Shown here piece by piece: positions 1 through 6,710 of a stretch of 21,114 nt of DNA. The first letter of the stretch is position 1; each line of letters begins with the position of its first letter. Made by a program: the position numbers and the translations under genes. This stretch comes from Fimbriimonadales bacterium (GTDB lineage: Bacteria; Armatimonadota; Fimbriimonadia; Fimbriimonadales; GBS-DC), in NCBI GenBank assembly GCA_025060055.1, contig JANXCK010000122.1:1-21114 (forward strand), in the 5' to 3' direction. The notes beneath the pieces were generated by a model. That model did not search any database. It worked only from the letters and a program-made list of their open reading frames with translations, and had not been told where the DNA came from.

Positions 1-740
1 GTGTTGCGGTTGCCGCGCGGCTGGCGCAACGCTTGCTCTTCCAGAAACGCGACGATGTCCGACAGCCGAAATCGCCGCTGGTTGCCTTCCGTGCGGAAAC
101 AGCGGAGCCAACCCCGATCGGTGTAGCGGCGAATGGTGGCAGGGCATACTCCTAAAAGGCGCGCGGTCTCCTCCAAAGTCAGCACGGGATTGGTGAGGCG
201 GGCAATCAGCTCGGCGCGGCTCTCGTCGCGCCCTCGCACAGGGTAATACTTGCGTGGCACTTGGTCATCCGTCCACTCCGCCAGATAGCGCAGGTATTTA
301 GGCAGCTTTGCCCAAGTCTCATCCGCTTCGGGAGGCACTATCGCTTCGGGTGTGCGCTGCCTGCGTACCCTGCGTTTGCGCAAGCGGGGTCCATCGGAAG
401 GCGGCTCGGCTGTTGCTGTGCGCGACTCTGCTGCAGCTGTCTGCGGCAGCCCCTCATACAGTTCTTGGCGCAGCAAGGGCACGAACTCGGCAAAGTGCGG
501 CACCCGAATCGAGACCAGAGCGCGCCTCTGAGTGCCTTCAGCAAATCGCTCAGCCGCACGCGGCGTCGCCGTAGAGGACGAGGTGTTAAGCGGCTCAGCA
601 GGCGCAGGCTCGCTGGGCGTCGGTTCGGGTTGCGCAGACACCTCAGGAACCGACTGCGCGGCAGGTTCAGGCGCTCCCTCCGCTCTTTCGAACTGGCTCT
701 CCAGATAGCGATACCACTCGCTCAAGCTCAGACGGCTCAT
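1..740 (-). CDS. Helix-turn-helix (excisionase/MerR-type) DNA-binding protein, C-terminus off the window
   Basis: Reading the minus strand from ATG at 740 gives an uninterrupted frame to the window edge (246 complete codons), so the gene is 3'-truncated by the window. Residues 1-17 are helical (MSRLSLSEWYRYLESQF). A Pro/Glu/Ala/Ser-rich low-complexity linker follows to about residue 60, then a mixed segment with a basic stretch (RLRKRRVRRQR). The C-terminal ~55 residues are a classic excisionase-type HTH: LTLEETARLLGVCPATIRRY, then DRGWLRCFRTEGNQRRFRLSDIVAFLEE. Such domains bind DNA as MerR-like winged helices; here the target is unknown. The start is supported by a GGTACAAT -10 element 10 nt upstream and no Shine-Dalgarno, so translation is probably leaderless. 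It could be a developmental or housekeeping regulator; nothing nearby suggests a prophage excisionase. Confidence 0.8.
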   Translation of the reverse strand, partial: MSRLSLSEWYRYLESQFERAEGAPEPAAQSVPEVSAQPEPTPSEPAPAEPLNTSSSTATPRAAERFAEGTQRRALVSIRVPHFAEFVPLLRQELYEGLPQTAAAESRTATAEPPSDGPRLRKRRVRRQRTPEAIVPPEADETWAKLPKYLRYLAEWTDDQVPRKYYPVRGRDESRAELIARLTNPVLTLEETARLLGVCPATIRRYTDRGWLRCFRTEGNQRRFRLSDIVAFLEEQALRQPRGNRN

Positions 741-750
741 AGATGCACAG

Positions 751-758
751 ATTGTACC
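751..758 (-). promoter_or_regulatory. -10 element GGTACAAT for the HTH gene
   Basis: On the minus strand the octamer GGTACAAT ends 10 nt before the ATG at 740. There is no Shine-Dalgarno between them and no recognisable -35. The same motif recurs before many genes in this window. A start about 7 nt after the hexamer would leave only a few untranslated nucleotides. Confidence 0.5.
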
Positions 759-797
759 CGTCAGAGACTGTTTAGGAATGCAGGCAGGTTTTTTGCA

Positions 798-962
798 GCG
801 TCGGCGTCGCGCCGACACTTTCGTGGCTTGGGCGTCTCGCCCAAGCGTGTGCGTGGCTTGGACAGTCGTGTCCAAGCATTAGCACGGACAAGATTGTCCG
901 TGCCACTTGCACGGGCATGACTGCCCGTGCCACAACCGAGCGTCGGCGAGGACGCCGATGCT
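798..962. repeat. Array of six different short hairpins
   Basis: Six back-to-back perfect or near-perfect hairpins with 2-4 nt loops lie at 800-816 (GTCGGCG arms), 827-845 (CTTGGGCG), 857-876 (CTTGGACA), 882-903 (GCACGGACAA), 909-930 (GCACGGGCA) and 939-962 (AGCGTCGGCG, with one G-T pair). Spacers are 5-11 nt and contain GTGGC or GCCAC remnants. Stem sequences differ between units while pairing is kept. The last hairpin resembles an internal stem of the palindromic repeats at 2122, 11432 and 14431, and it overlaps the TAG stop (961-963) of the GT9 gene. It fits a mobile or amplifying palindromic repeat family; a role in mRNA 3'-end protection is possible. Confidence 0.75.
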
Positions 963-2079
963 ACCGACATCCAAGTGCCCGCTCAATCAGCGGCTGTGCC
1001 GTTGCCAGCACCTCGTCCACCGTGATCCACTGCAGACACTCGCGGCGGACGCACTTGTTGGGCGGGCAGGCAGTGCAGAGCGGGCGTTTGGAGAGGGCAC
1101 GAGCGCGCTGCCCGTAGGGACCTGTGCGCTCAGGACGGGTGGGACCGTACAGCGACACGACAGGCACGCCGAACGCCGCCGCGATGTGTGCCGTGCCCGT
1201 ATCCCCGCAGATATGCACGGCAGAGCGCGCTACCAGCGCCATCGCCTCTTTCAGGCTGGTGCGTCCAATCAGGCTACGCAAGGGACGCTTTTTCAAGGCA
1301 CGCAGGCGCTCCTCCAGCGGTCTGTCGCCTGGTCCCCCCACAAACACGGCGGGAATGCCCCATTCCGCCTCGATGCGGTCAGACAGCTCAGCGAATTTCG
1401 CAATATCCCAGCGTTTCCACTCCCTGCCAGCGGAGGGGTTGAGGCTCGCTAAGGGTTTACCGTCCGCACCGAGTTGAGCGAGCTTGTAAGCGACCTGCTG
1501 GTGCGCCGCGTCTGGTACGAACAGGGGGAACTCCACGGGCGGCTCAGGCAGGTGCGCGTCGTCGGGCGAAGCGTACAAATCGGGAAACTCACCTGATGCG
1601 CCCAGCCAACGCGCCGCGTCCAGATACTGCTGCACCACATGGCGGTCAGCGCGCTCGGCAATTGGAATACGGCGCAGCAGCAGTGGGGTTAGTTCACGCA
1701 TACGGTGCGCCCCGTAGCGAATTGGGATGCGCCCCAGCACGCCCCAAATCGCGCTTTTCAGCAAGCCCTGCAAATCCAGTGCAACTTGATACCGCTCGGC
1801 GCGTAGCTCCCGCGCCAGCTGACCCACGATGCGCCACGCTTCGCGTCCGAACGGTCGGGCACGCAACGCCTGATGCGGTATGATGTGCAACCTATCGATG
1901 CGGGGCGAGCCGTCGATAACGCCCGCGTGCCGGTCTTCCGCGATCCAGCCGATGTATAGGTGCGGAAACGCCCGCTTGAGCGCAGCCGCAACAGGCGTCG
2001 CGTGGACAATATCGCCCATCGAGGACACTTTGAGTATTAGCAGGCGTTCAATCTGATTGAGGTCAACGGGACGTTGCAC
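961..2079 (-). CDS. Glycosyltransferase family 9 (ADP-heptose:LPS heptosyltransferase-like)
   Basis: This 372-residue protein has the GT9 layout. The N-terminal Rossmann half begins ILKVSSMGDIVHATPVAAAL (about residues 15-34). The C-terminal half has LNPSAGREWKRW, FVGGPGD and the family signature DTGTAHIAAAFGVPVVSLYG followed by PTRPERTGPYG. It ends with the Cys-rich tail CTACPPNKCVRRECLQWI that is common in this family. GT9 enzymes transfer heptose or related sugars from nucleotide donors onto lipid A-core or other glycans at the inner membrane; the sugar here cannot be told from sequence. The start is GTG at 2079. The family core begins about 13 residues in, so a later start is possible, but none is better placed. 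The gene is divergent from thyX, with palindromic repeat copy A between them. Confidence 0.88.
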   Translation of the reverse strand: MQRPVDLNQIERLLILKVSSMGDIVHATPVAAALKRAFPHLYIGWIAEDRHAGVIDGSPRIDRLHIIPHQALRARPFGREAWRIVGQLARELRAERYQVALDLQGLLKSAIWGVLGRIPIRYGAHRMRELTPLLLRRIPIAERADRHVVQQYLDAARWLGASGEFPDLYASPDDAHLPEPPVEFPLFVPDAAHQQVAYKLAQLGADGKPLASLNPSAGREWKRWDIAKFAELSDRIEAEWGIPAVFVGGPGDRPLEERLRALKKRPLRSLIGRTSLKEAMALVARSAVHICGDTGTAHIAAAFGVPVVSLYGPTRPERTGPYGQRARALSKRPLCTACPPNKCVRRECLQWITVDEVLATAQPLIERALGCR

Positions 2080-2121
2080 AAGATGTATTTTTTCGGCAAG
2101 GCTGACGCCTTTCCTGCGCTA

Positions 2122-2240
2122 ATACCAATCGGCGTTTCAAGCGACACAGTTCGTCAGCGAGACGCTGACGCTACGCACATGCTCCATGTAGCGTCGGCGT
2201 CCCCGCCGACGGCTGTGCTACTTGAACCCCCGATTGGTAT
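2122..2240 (-). repeat. Palindromic repeat copy A (inverted relative to copies B and C)
   Basis: A 119-bp element has terminal inverted repeats ATACCAATCGG and CCGATTGGTAT. They extend inward as GTTTCAAG and CTTGAAC with a mismatch. Inside are two stems, TCAGCGAGACGCTGA and GTCGGCGTCCCCGCCGAC. Reverse-complemented, the interior aligns with copies B (11432) and C (14431). It encodes no protein and looks MITE-like or REP-like. Both ends carry GGTAT pointing outward; rightward this forms GGTATAAG (2236-2243) upstream of thyX. It lies in the divergent space between the GT9 gene and thyX. Confidence 0.85.
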
Positions 2241-2310
2241 AAGAGCCATCAGAAGGGGTCTCGCAGTCGATTGCAGGACTCCTGCAGGCGACGGAGAATC
2301 GGAAACCGTC

Positions 2311-3114
2311 ATGGCGAAACGCGGTGTGATGGAAGTCTCGCTGATTTTCCCCGAAGCCGACATCATTCGGCGATACTACAAGGGGCTTATCTATCTGGCG
2401 GCGCGCACCTGCTACAGCGAGAAAACACCCCAGCAAATCTGGGACGAGTTCCTCGCGGACAAAACGCCTCCCGAACGCGTGATGAAACTGATTGAGCATG
2501 TAATCGAGTCGGGGCATCATAGCACGATTGAACACATCAGCTTCACCTTCGCAATTTCGGGCGTCAGTCGCGCGCTCAGCCACCAGCTCGTGCGCCATCG
2601 TATCGGCGTGGCATTCGATCAGCAGAGCCAGCGCTATGTGAAATATAAAGAGCCGATGTATGTCATCCCACCCAGCATCGAGGCGAACCCTGAGGCACGC
2701 CAAGAGTTCGAGCGGTTCCGCGATGTCAGTGAAGCGATTTACCACCAATTTTTAGCGCAGGGCATCCCCGCAGAAGATGCGCGATTCATCTTCCCGAACG
2801 CCGTGACGACGAACCTGATTATGACGGTGAACTTACGGCAGCTGATGCACATGGCAGGGTTGCGCCTGTGTACCTTGGCGCAGTGGGAGATTCGGCAACT
2901 GTTCAAGTTAATTCGCAAGGAGTTGATGGCAGCGGAGCCGTACTTTGGCAGGTTGCTGGTTCCCAAGTGTGTGCCGCTGGGCTACTGCGACGAGAAGCGC
3001 AACGAGGATGAACACTGTCGCATTCGCCCGCACAAGAACTCGGTGTTTCGGGTGTGGGAGCTTTACAAGCGCGGACGGCTGGTCGAGCGTGAACCGCAAG
3101 AGCATGGGTCGTGA
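2311..3114 (+). CDS. thyX: Flavin-dependent thymidylate synthase ThyX
   Basis: ThyX makes dTMP from dUMP using FAD and NADPH, with methylenetetrahydrofolate as carbon donor, replacing ThyA. From ATG 2311 the protein has 267 residues, slightly longer than the usual 220-250. Recognisable elements are HHSTIEH (69-75), the ThyX signature RHRIGVAFDQQSQRY (RHR at 95-97, Ser106, an X8 spacing) and the C-terminal NLRQLMHMAGLRLCTLAQWE segment followed by IRQLF. The frame stays open upstream to 2074, but that extension runs through palindromic repeat A, so translation most likely begins at 2311 (MAKRGVMEV) or 2329. A weak purine stretch (CGGAGAA) lies 13-19 nt upstream. No thyA is seen in the window. 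Confidence 0.95.
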   Translation: MAKRGVMEVSLIFPEADIIRRYYKGLIYLAARTCYSEKTPQQIWDEFLADKTPPERVMKLIEHVIESGHHSTIEHISFTFAISGVSRALSHQLVRHRIGVAFDQQSQRYVKYKEPMYVIPPSIEANPEARQEFERFRDVSEAIYHQFLAQGIPAEDARFIFPNAVTTNLIMTVNLRQLMHMAGLRLCTLAQWEIRQLFKLIRKELMAAEPYFGRLLVPKCVPLGYCDEKRNEDEHCRIRPHKNSVFRVWELYKRGRLVEREPQEHGS

Positions 3115-3193
3115 ATAAGCCTGCCTTGGAGGGGGCGCCTCGCCCGCCCGAGCGCGAGCGAGGGCAACCCTTGCTGCCGAGAGGAGGCACAGG

Positions 3194-4078
3194 TCAAGGT
3201 CGGCGATAATCAGGACCCGTGGTCTCGGGGAAAGTGTAGATGCCGCGTTGCTGATAGTCGTAGATGATGTCTGTTTGGGAGCGGAAGCTGCCGTCGGGAT
3301 TTCGGAAAGGCGGGTCTTTGAAGAACTTCGCATGTCCGTCGCAGAAAGTCCAGTTGCGTCCCTCTTGGTGGCGTTGTCCGCGTCGCCAGCGGGCATCGTT
3401 CTGGTTGTTGCCGTATCCAGGCGCGATGTACCACGCGGCGAATGCGTTGCCGTTGGGCGCAATGTTGCTGCCCACATCGGCGATAAAGAAGGTATTGGCA
3501 GGGAAGTTGATGCCTGCCAGCGGGCGCATCTTCTCGCCGCGATAGTTGCTGCGGTCAAACCCGATATCGTAGGTACGGCTCAGGAAGTAGTTGCCCGCGT
3601 ATGAGAGCGGGAATACATTCCGCATTGCGTTTACTGTGTTGCGCATGCCCTGATACGCGCCAGGCATCCGAATTGCCAGTAGCTGCGCCTCATAGCAGAA
3701 GGAGCCGAACTTGTTGAAGCCGCCTTTGTCTGGATCGCTAGGGCACTGGAAAATCTGCCAGTCCTTGATGTAGGGCGCGCTGGCAATCGGGAACGAGAAC
3801 ACGCCGCTGAAGTACTCGTCGCCGATGGCATAAATCCCGTTCGCGTTCGGCGTGGGGCTGCTGCAGGGACCGACCCAACCCGTCTCTGGCAGAATCTCGT
3901 CCCAGTCTTGGGCATACATCATACCAGCAATCCCAATCTGGCGTGCGTTCGACAAGCAAGACGACTTACGCGCGCTCTCACGCGCCTGAGCAAACACAGG
4001 GAACAGAATCGCCGCCAAGATGGCGATTATCGCTATCACGACCAGTAGCTCGATGAGTGTAAACCCATTCTTGCGCAT
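3194..4078 (-). CDS. Type II pseudopilin-like protein with H-X9-DG motif (DUF1559-like)
   Basis: The 294-residue protein begins MRKNGFTLIELLVVIAIIAI, a type III (prepilin) signal with predicted cleavage between G5 and F6 and Glu at mature position 5, followed by the usual hydrophobic helix to about residue 32. The remaining domain carries CLSNARQIGIAGMMYAQDWD and, near the C-terminus, RHQEGRNWTFCDGH, which is the H-X9-DG motif typical of the DUF1559-like families abundant in Planctomycetes, Armatimonadetes and Verrucomicrobia. Such proteins are processed by a prepilin peptidase and presumed to form pseudopilus-like or surface structures; specific roles are largely unknown. A clear GGAGG lies 8 nt before ATG 4078. 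It is convergent with thyX, and no pilus assembly genes are nearby. Confidence 0.92.
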   Translation of the reverse strand: MRKNGFTLIELLVVIAIIAILAAILFPVFAQARESARKSSCLSNARQIGIAGMMYAQDWDEILPETGWVGPCSSPTPNANGIYAIGDEYFSGVFSFPIASAPYIKDWQIFQCPSDPDKGGFNKFGSFCYEAQLLAIRMPGAYQGMRNTVNAMRNVFPLSYAGNYFLSRTYDIGFDRSNYRGEKMRPLAGINFPANTFFIADVGSNIAPNGNAFAAWYIAPGYGNNQNDARWRRGQRHQEGRNWTFCDGHAKFFKDPPFRNPDGSFRSQTDIIYDYQQRGIYTFPETTGPDYRRP

Positions 4079-4161
4079 GGCGATGCCTCCGCAATGGGAA
4101 GGGTACTTGCAGGAATGTTAACGGGTGGTGAAGGGAGGCGTGAAGGCTTGTTCGGCTCCTG

Positions 4162-4278
4162 AGAGACTGTTTGAGAAATAGACGGCTGAAGCCGTTGCTG
4201 TGCAAACCGGGCTCGCCTACGCAGGCTATTCAGCCGACGCAGTTCGGCATCGTCTGCATACGAATGGCTTCAGCCGTC
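4162..4278. repeat. Hairpin-rich element with ACGGCTGAAGCCGT ends
   Basis: GACGGCTGAAGCCGTT at 4181-4196 and AATGGCTTCAGCCGTC at 4263-4278 form a long-range inverted repeat with one mismatch. Each half is also a hairpin by itself (ACGGCT-GA-AGCCGT). Between them is a further stem GCCGACGCAGTTCGGC (4233-4248). The left side is preceded by AGAGACTGTTT (4162-4172), which also occurs at 763-773 beside the hairpin array near the HTH gene. It is non-coding and sits in the 254-nt space between the pseudopilin and the ChaN-like gene. Confidence 0.7.
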
Positions 4279-4332
4279 AGGTTGGAAGGACTTACCAGAG
4301 GTTCGTGTGCAGCCGATTCGAGCGCACCCCAC

Positions 4333-5202
4333 TCAGCTTGCCTTGGGTGGCAACCATACAAAATCGCCAATCGACGCCCGCACTTGGAGTGGCACGGCGC
4401 TGGGCGGTAGGGGCGTGATAGTGCATGTCGGCAGGTTCGTGCGCATGCGCAGGCGCAGTGAGATGCCCATATCGTACATCACATGCCCGTTCCCTGCCAA
4501 AATCACGAACGCAAGGCGGGGCGAGGGCACCGTGCGCTCCAGATAACGCAGTGCTGTATCCGCCATCGCCGTGTCCCACACCACTTGCGCTGCGTAGAAG
4601 TTGTCGTCCTGCGCCTGCCCTGTCGGATGCCCGCTGCCTAACAGCGCGTAAAACAGTTTACGGTGCTCTTCCACAGTCAGGTCAGGCTCTGGGATGCCCA
4701 TGCGCTCCGATTCAGGCACGCTCTGCCAACCCCCGCGTGCCGTCTGGCGCACCACCGAACGCGGCACATTCAGCCCCACCAAGCGCAACCGATGTCGGTA
4801 CACCACCTCAAAAATCGGGCGATAGAGCGCAAAGTCGAACCCCCACTGCGTCTTCCACTCACTCTGCTCAATAAACTCCGCTTCGCTGAGGCGGTTCAGC
4901 GTCCACAAGTTCAACGAATGCTGCTTCGTGCGGTCGAACATCTCCATCCCGACAATCACGCTGCGCCCTGCCTGCACCAGCCCCTCGATTACCTGTGCCT
5001 GAAACTGATGGTGTTGTGCGTTGTCGTGCTGCTCGCCAATCAGGATGAAGGTAGCGGGTTCCAACAGGCGTACCATCCCCTGTAGGCTCACGGCGCGTCG
5101 CCGTCGCGTGTCGACAATCTCGTTCGGACGCACGGTCAGTAGGTACTGGCGACGCGAGTCGCCAATCGCCAGCGTGTAGACCGAGTCTTGCGGTTGAGTC
5201 AT
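4333..5202 (-). CDS. ChaN-like (PF04187-type) protein
   Basis: This 289-residue protein resembles the ChaN / haem-binding uptake (DUF399) family. It shows ATFILIGEQHDNAQHHQFQ at about residues 50-68, GMEMFDR at 85-91, the WKTQWGFDFALYRPIFE block in the middle, and FVILAGNGHVMYDMGISLRL near the C-terminus. In Campylobacter, ChaN is an iron-regulated lipoprotein that binds haem in a dimer interface. This protein has no visible signal peptide or lipobox at its N-terminus (MTQPQDSVYT), so a cytoplasmic or non-haem role is possible. The family assignment is fairly sure and the function is not. It is divergent from the small membrane protein gene at 5350. No Shine-Dalgarno is obvious before the ATG. 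Confidence 0.8.
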   Translation of the reverse strand: MTQPQDSVYTLAIGDSRRQYLLTVRPNEIVDTRRRRAVSLQGMVRLLEPATFILIGEQHDNAQHHQFQAQVIEGLVQAGRSVIVGMEMFDRTKQHSLNLWTLNRLSEAEFIEQSEWKTQWGFDFALYRPIFEVVYRHRLRLVGLNVPRSVVRQTARGGWQSVPESERMGIPEPDLTVEEHRKLFYALLGSGHPTGQAQDDNFYAAQVVWDTAMADTALRYLERTVPSPRLAFVILAGNGHVMYDMGISLRLRMRTNLPTCTITPLPPSAVPLQVRASIGDFVWLPPKAS

Positions 5203-5326
5203 CTCAGTCTCTGTTCGCTAAGAGCGCGGCGAATCCTGCAGGAGAGGCGCAGGCAAGAGCGAACTTATGATGTGGACACTCCTGTCCGTGCTGGTGCTTG
5301 GGCGCAACAGGCTCGTGCAGCGGGCA

Positions 5327-5334
5327 GGTACAAT
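5327..5334 (+). promoter_or_regulatory. -10 element GGTACAAT for the small membrane protein gene
   Basis: GGTACAAT lies 15 nt upstream of ATG 5350, with GGAGG (5341-5345) in between. A start about 7 nt after the hexamer would put the Shine-Dalgarno at or near the very 5' end of the mRNA. No -35 hexamer is visible at 16-18 nt spacing. Confidence 0.5.
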
Positions 5335-5349
5335 ATGTGTGGAGGCGAC

Positions 5350-5667
5350 ATGAGCAAGGGTATCGATCCAATCGGGATTGGTGTGATTGCGCTGGGCGTC
5401 GTGATGCTGATTATTCTCGTGGTGGTCAGCAACAACATGATGCCCCAGCCGTTGCCTGCGCCCTCGACGCCCGACTTGAATGGGCTGGCGCGCAAGATTG
5501 AAGACCCGTTGTCCGCTGCGGTTGCGCCTGCAGGGGGCGGCGCGCCGATGATGGGCGGATTCGGCGGTCCTGGTGCGGCTCCACCGCCAACCGCGCCGAT
5601 GGGCGGCCCTCCCGCACCTCCCGCCCCGATGGGCAGAGGACGCGGCGAGATGCCCGCCGATTACTGA
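5350..5667 (+). CDS. Small single-pass membrane protein with Pro/Gly/Met-rich tail
   Basis: The gene encodes 105 residues. A short N-terminus (MSKGIDP) is followed by one hydrophobic helix, IGIGVIALGVVMLIILVVVS (about 8-27). Then comes a disordered tail rich in Pro, Ala, Gly and Met, containing GGGAPMMGGFGGPGAAPPPT and several PMGGPPAPP-like units. The topology is not clear; the absence of a signal cleavage site suggests a membrane anchor. No family was recognised. The start at 5350 is chosen because GGAGG precedes it by 4 nt and it begins just before the membrane helix; an upstream in-frame ATG at 5335 overlaps the end of the -10. A strong terminator follows at 5757, so it is probably monocistronic. 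Confidence 0.75.
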   Translation: MSKGIDPIGIGVIALGVVMLIILVVVSNNMMPQPLPAPSTPDLNGLARKIEDPLSAAVAPAGGGAPMMGGFGGPGAAPPPTAPMGGPPAPPAPMGRGRGEMPADY

Positions 5668-5756
5668 AATACGCGGAACATAGGCAGCGCGACCCTGTCC
5701 AACCAAACGCAAGGGTCGCCACGCTCTCACGCAGTAAACGGAGAGCATCTCTGCCA

Positions 5757-5787
5757 AGAGGCTCGCACACCGAGCCTCTATTTTTTT
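5757..5787 (+). terminator. Rho-independent terminator of the small membrane protein gene
   Basis: AGAGGCTCG (5757-5765) pairs with CGAGCCTCT (5771-5779) around a 5-nt loop, followed by A and seven T (5781-5787). It is a perfect 9-bp stem with a U-tract in the + direction only. It lies 90 nt after the stop of the small membrane protein gene and overlaps the last codons and TAG stop of the convergent GT2 gene. Confidence 0.9.
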
Positions 5788-6665
5788 AGGGCGCGTACCA
5801 GCGCATCCTTGTAGTTCTTGATCAGAAACAGCGACGCCCGCAGCGCCAACCCCAGCGGCACAAGCGGGCGCAACAACACAAAGGTACGCTGCGCATAGTG
5901 CTTTTTGTAAAAAAGATACATGCTCTTGTGAAAGGTAATAATCATCTTGTTAGCCACGAGGTCAGTGCTGCGTCCTATCGCGTGGATAATCTTGGGTTCG
6001 GGATAGTACACGACCCTGTATCCCGCTTGCCATGCGCGATAGCAGAGGTCAGTATCTTCACAATACATAAAGAATTGCTCGTCGAAGCCACCGAGCCGTT
6101 CGAACACCGCACGACGCACAAAAAGCGCCGCGCCTGACACCCAGTCCACCTCGCGGACGCTGTTGTGATCCCAGTCGGTCATAAGGTACTCGCGCGTGTA
6201 TGGGTTGTTCGGGAAGAGCCTTCCGAGCGGCGTATTCCGAAACAGCGCGGCGACAGGATTAGGAAACCGTCGACAGGAGTATTGCAAGCTGCCATCGGGG
6301 TTCAGAATCTTGGGTCCAATAATTGCAATTTCGGGATGCTGCTCGGCATACTCCACCAGTAAGTCCAGAGCGTTGGGCAGAACTTCTGTGTCGGGGTTCA
6401 GAATAAACAGATACTTGCCCTGAGCGGCGCGCGCCGCAAGGTTGTGCCCTTTAGAGAAACCCAGATTCTGCTCGCTCACGATGAGTTTGACCTCAGGGAA
6501 CTCCTTCTCCAGCATCTGCACACTGCCGTCCGATGAGGCGTTGTCTAATATGAGGATTTCGTAATCGAATCGTGGAGGATGTACCAAGATGGAGCGCAGC
6601 GCGGCTCGGAGTGGCTCACGCGCGTTCCAGTTGACAATCTGCACCGTCAGCAAGACTTCGGACAT
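5778..6665 (-). CDS. Glycosyltransferase family 2 (rhamnosyltransferase WbbL-like)
   Basis: The protein has 295 residues with a GT-A fold. The N-terminal part is LLTVQIVNWNAREPL, followed by ILILDNASSDGS (37-48, nucleotide binding), NLGFSKGHNLA (67-77) and the metal-binding DxD-like NPDTE at 90-94. The middle carries VSGAALFVRRAVFERLGGFD and FFMYCEDTDLCYRAWQAGY, where the ED pair is the usual catalytic-base region. The C-terminus has a basic hydrophobic segment (LRPLVPLGLALRASLFLIKN) that may contact the membrane. The nearest known type is dTDP-rhamnosyltransferase-like enzymes of O-antigen or polysaccharide synthesis; donor and acceptor cannot be deduced. GGTATCCT ends 8 nt before ATG 6665, with no Shine-Dalgarno. 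Confidence 0.9.
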   Translation of the reverse strand: MSEVLLTVQIVNWNAREPLRAALRSILVHPPRFDYEILILDNASSDGSVQMLEKEFPEVKLIVSEQNLGFSKGHNLAARAAQGKYLFILNPDTEVLPNALDLLVEYAEQHPEIAIIGPKILNPDGSLQYSCRRFPNPVAALFRNTPLGRLFPNNPYTREYLMTDWDHNSVREVDWVSGAALFVRRAVFERLGGFDEQFFMYCEDTDLCYRAWQAGYRVVYYPEPKIIHAIGRSTDLVANKMIITFHKSMYLFYKKHYAQRTFVLLRPLVPLGLALRASLFLIKNYKDALVRALKK

Positions 6666-6673
6666 TCAAGGGA

Positions 6674-6681
6674 AGGATACC
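6674..6681 (-). promoter_or_regulatory. -10 element GGTATCCT for the GT2 gene
   Basis: On the minus strand GGTATCCT ends 8 nt before the ATG at 6665 and no Shine-Dalgarno intervenes. The identical octamer occurs at the same kind of distance before zwf. This predicts an essentially leaderless mRNA. Confidence 0.45.
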
Positions 6682-6702
6682 TGAAACCGCTTCCTGCGAG
6701 GC

Positions 6703-6710
6703 GGTATACT
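6703..6710 (+). promoter_or_regulatory. -10 element GGTATACT abutting the start of the coiled-coil protein gene
   Basis: GGTATACT directly touches the ATG at 6711. If it is the -10, transcription would begin near 6717, where an in-frame GTG lies, implying leaderless translation from GTG 6717 rather than ATG 6711. The same octamer precedes the MFS gene (11339-11346, minus strand). Confidence 0.4.

Noticed and set aside
798..962. CRISPR array
   Set aside because: The units are short hairpins of differing sequence with 5-11 nt gaps; there is no constant repeat and no spacer of normal length, and no cas genes are nearby.
2074..2310. N-terminal extension of thyX frame to 2074
   Set aside because: The extra 79 codons read through palindromic repeat A and have no ThyX similarity; the family domain begins just after ATG 2311.
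3115..3193. Bidirectional terminator between thyX and the pseudopilin gene
   Set aside because: GC-rich short pairings are present, but there is no stable stem followed by a T-tract on either strand.
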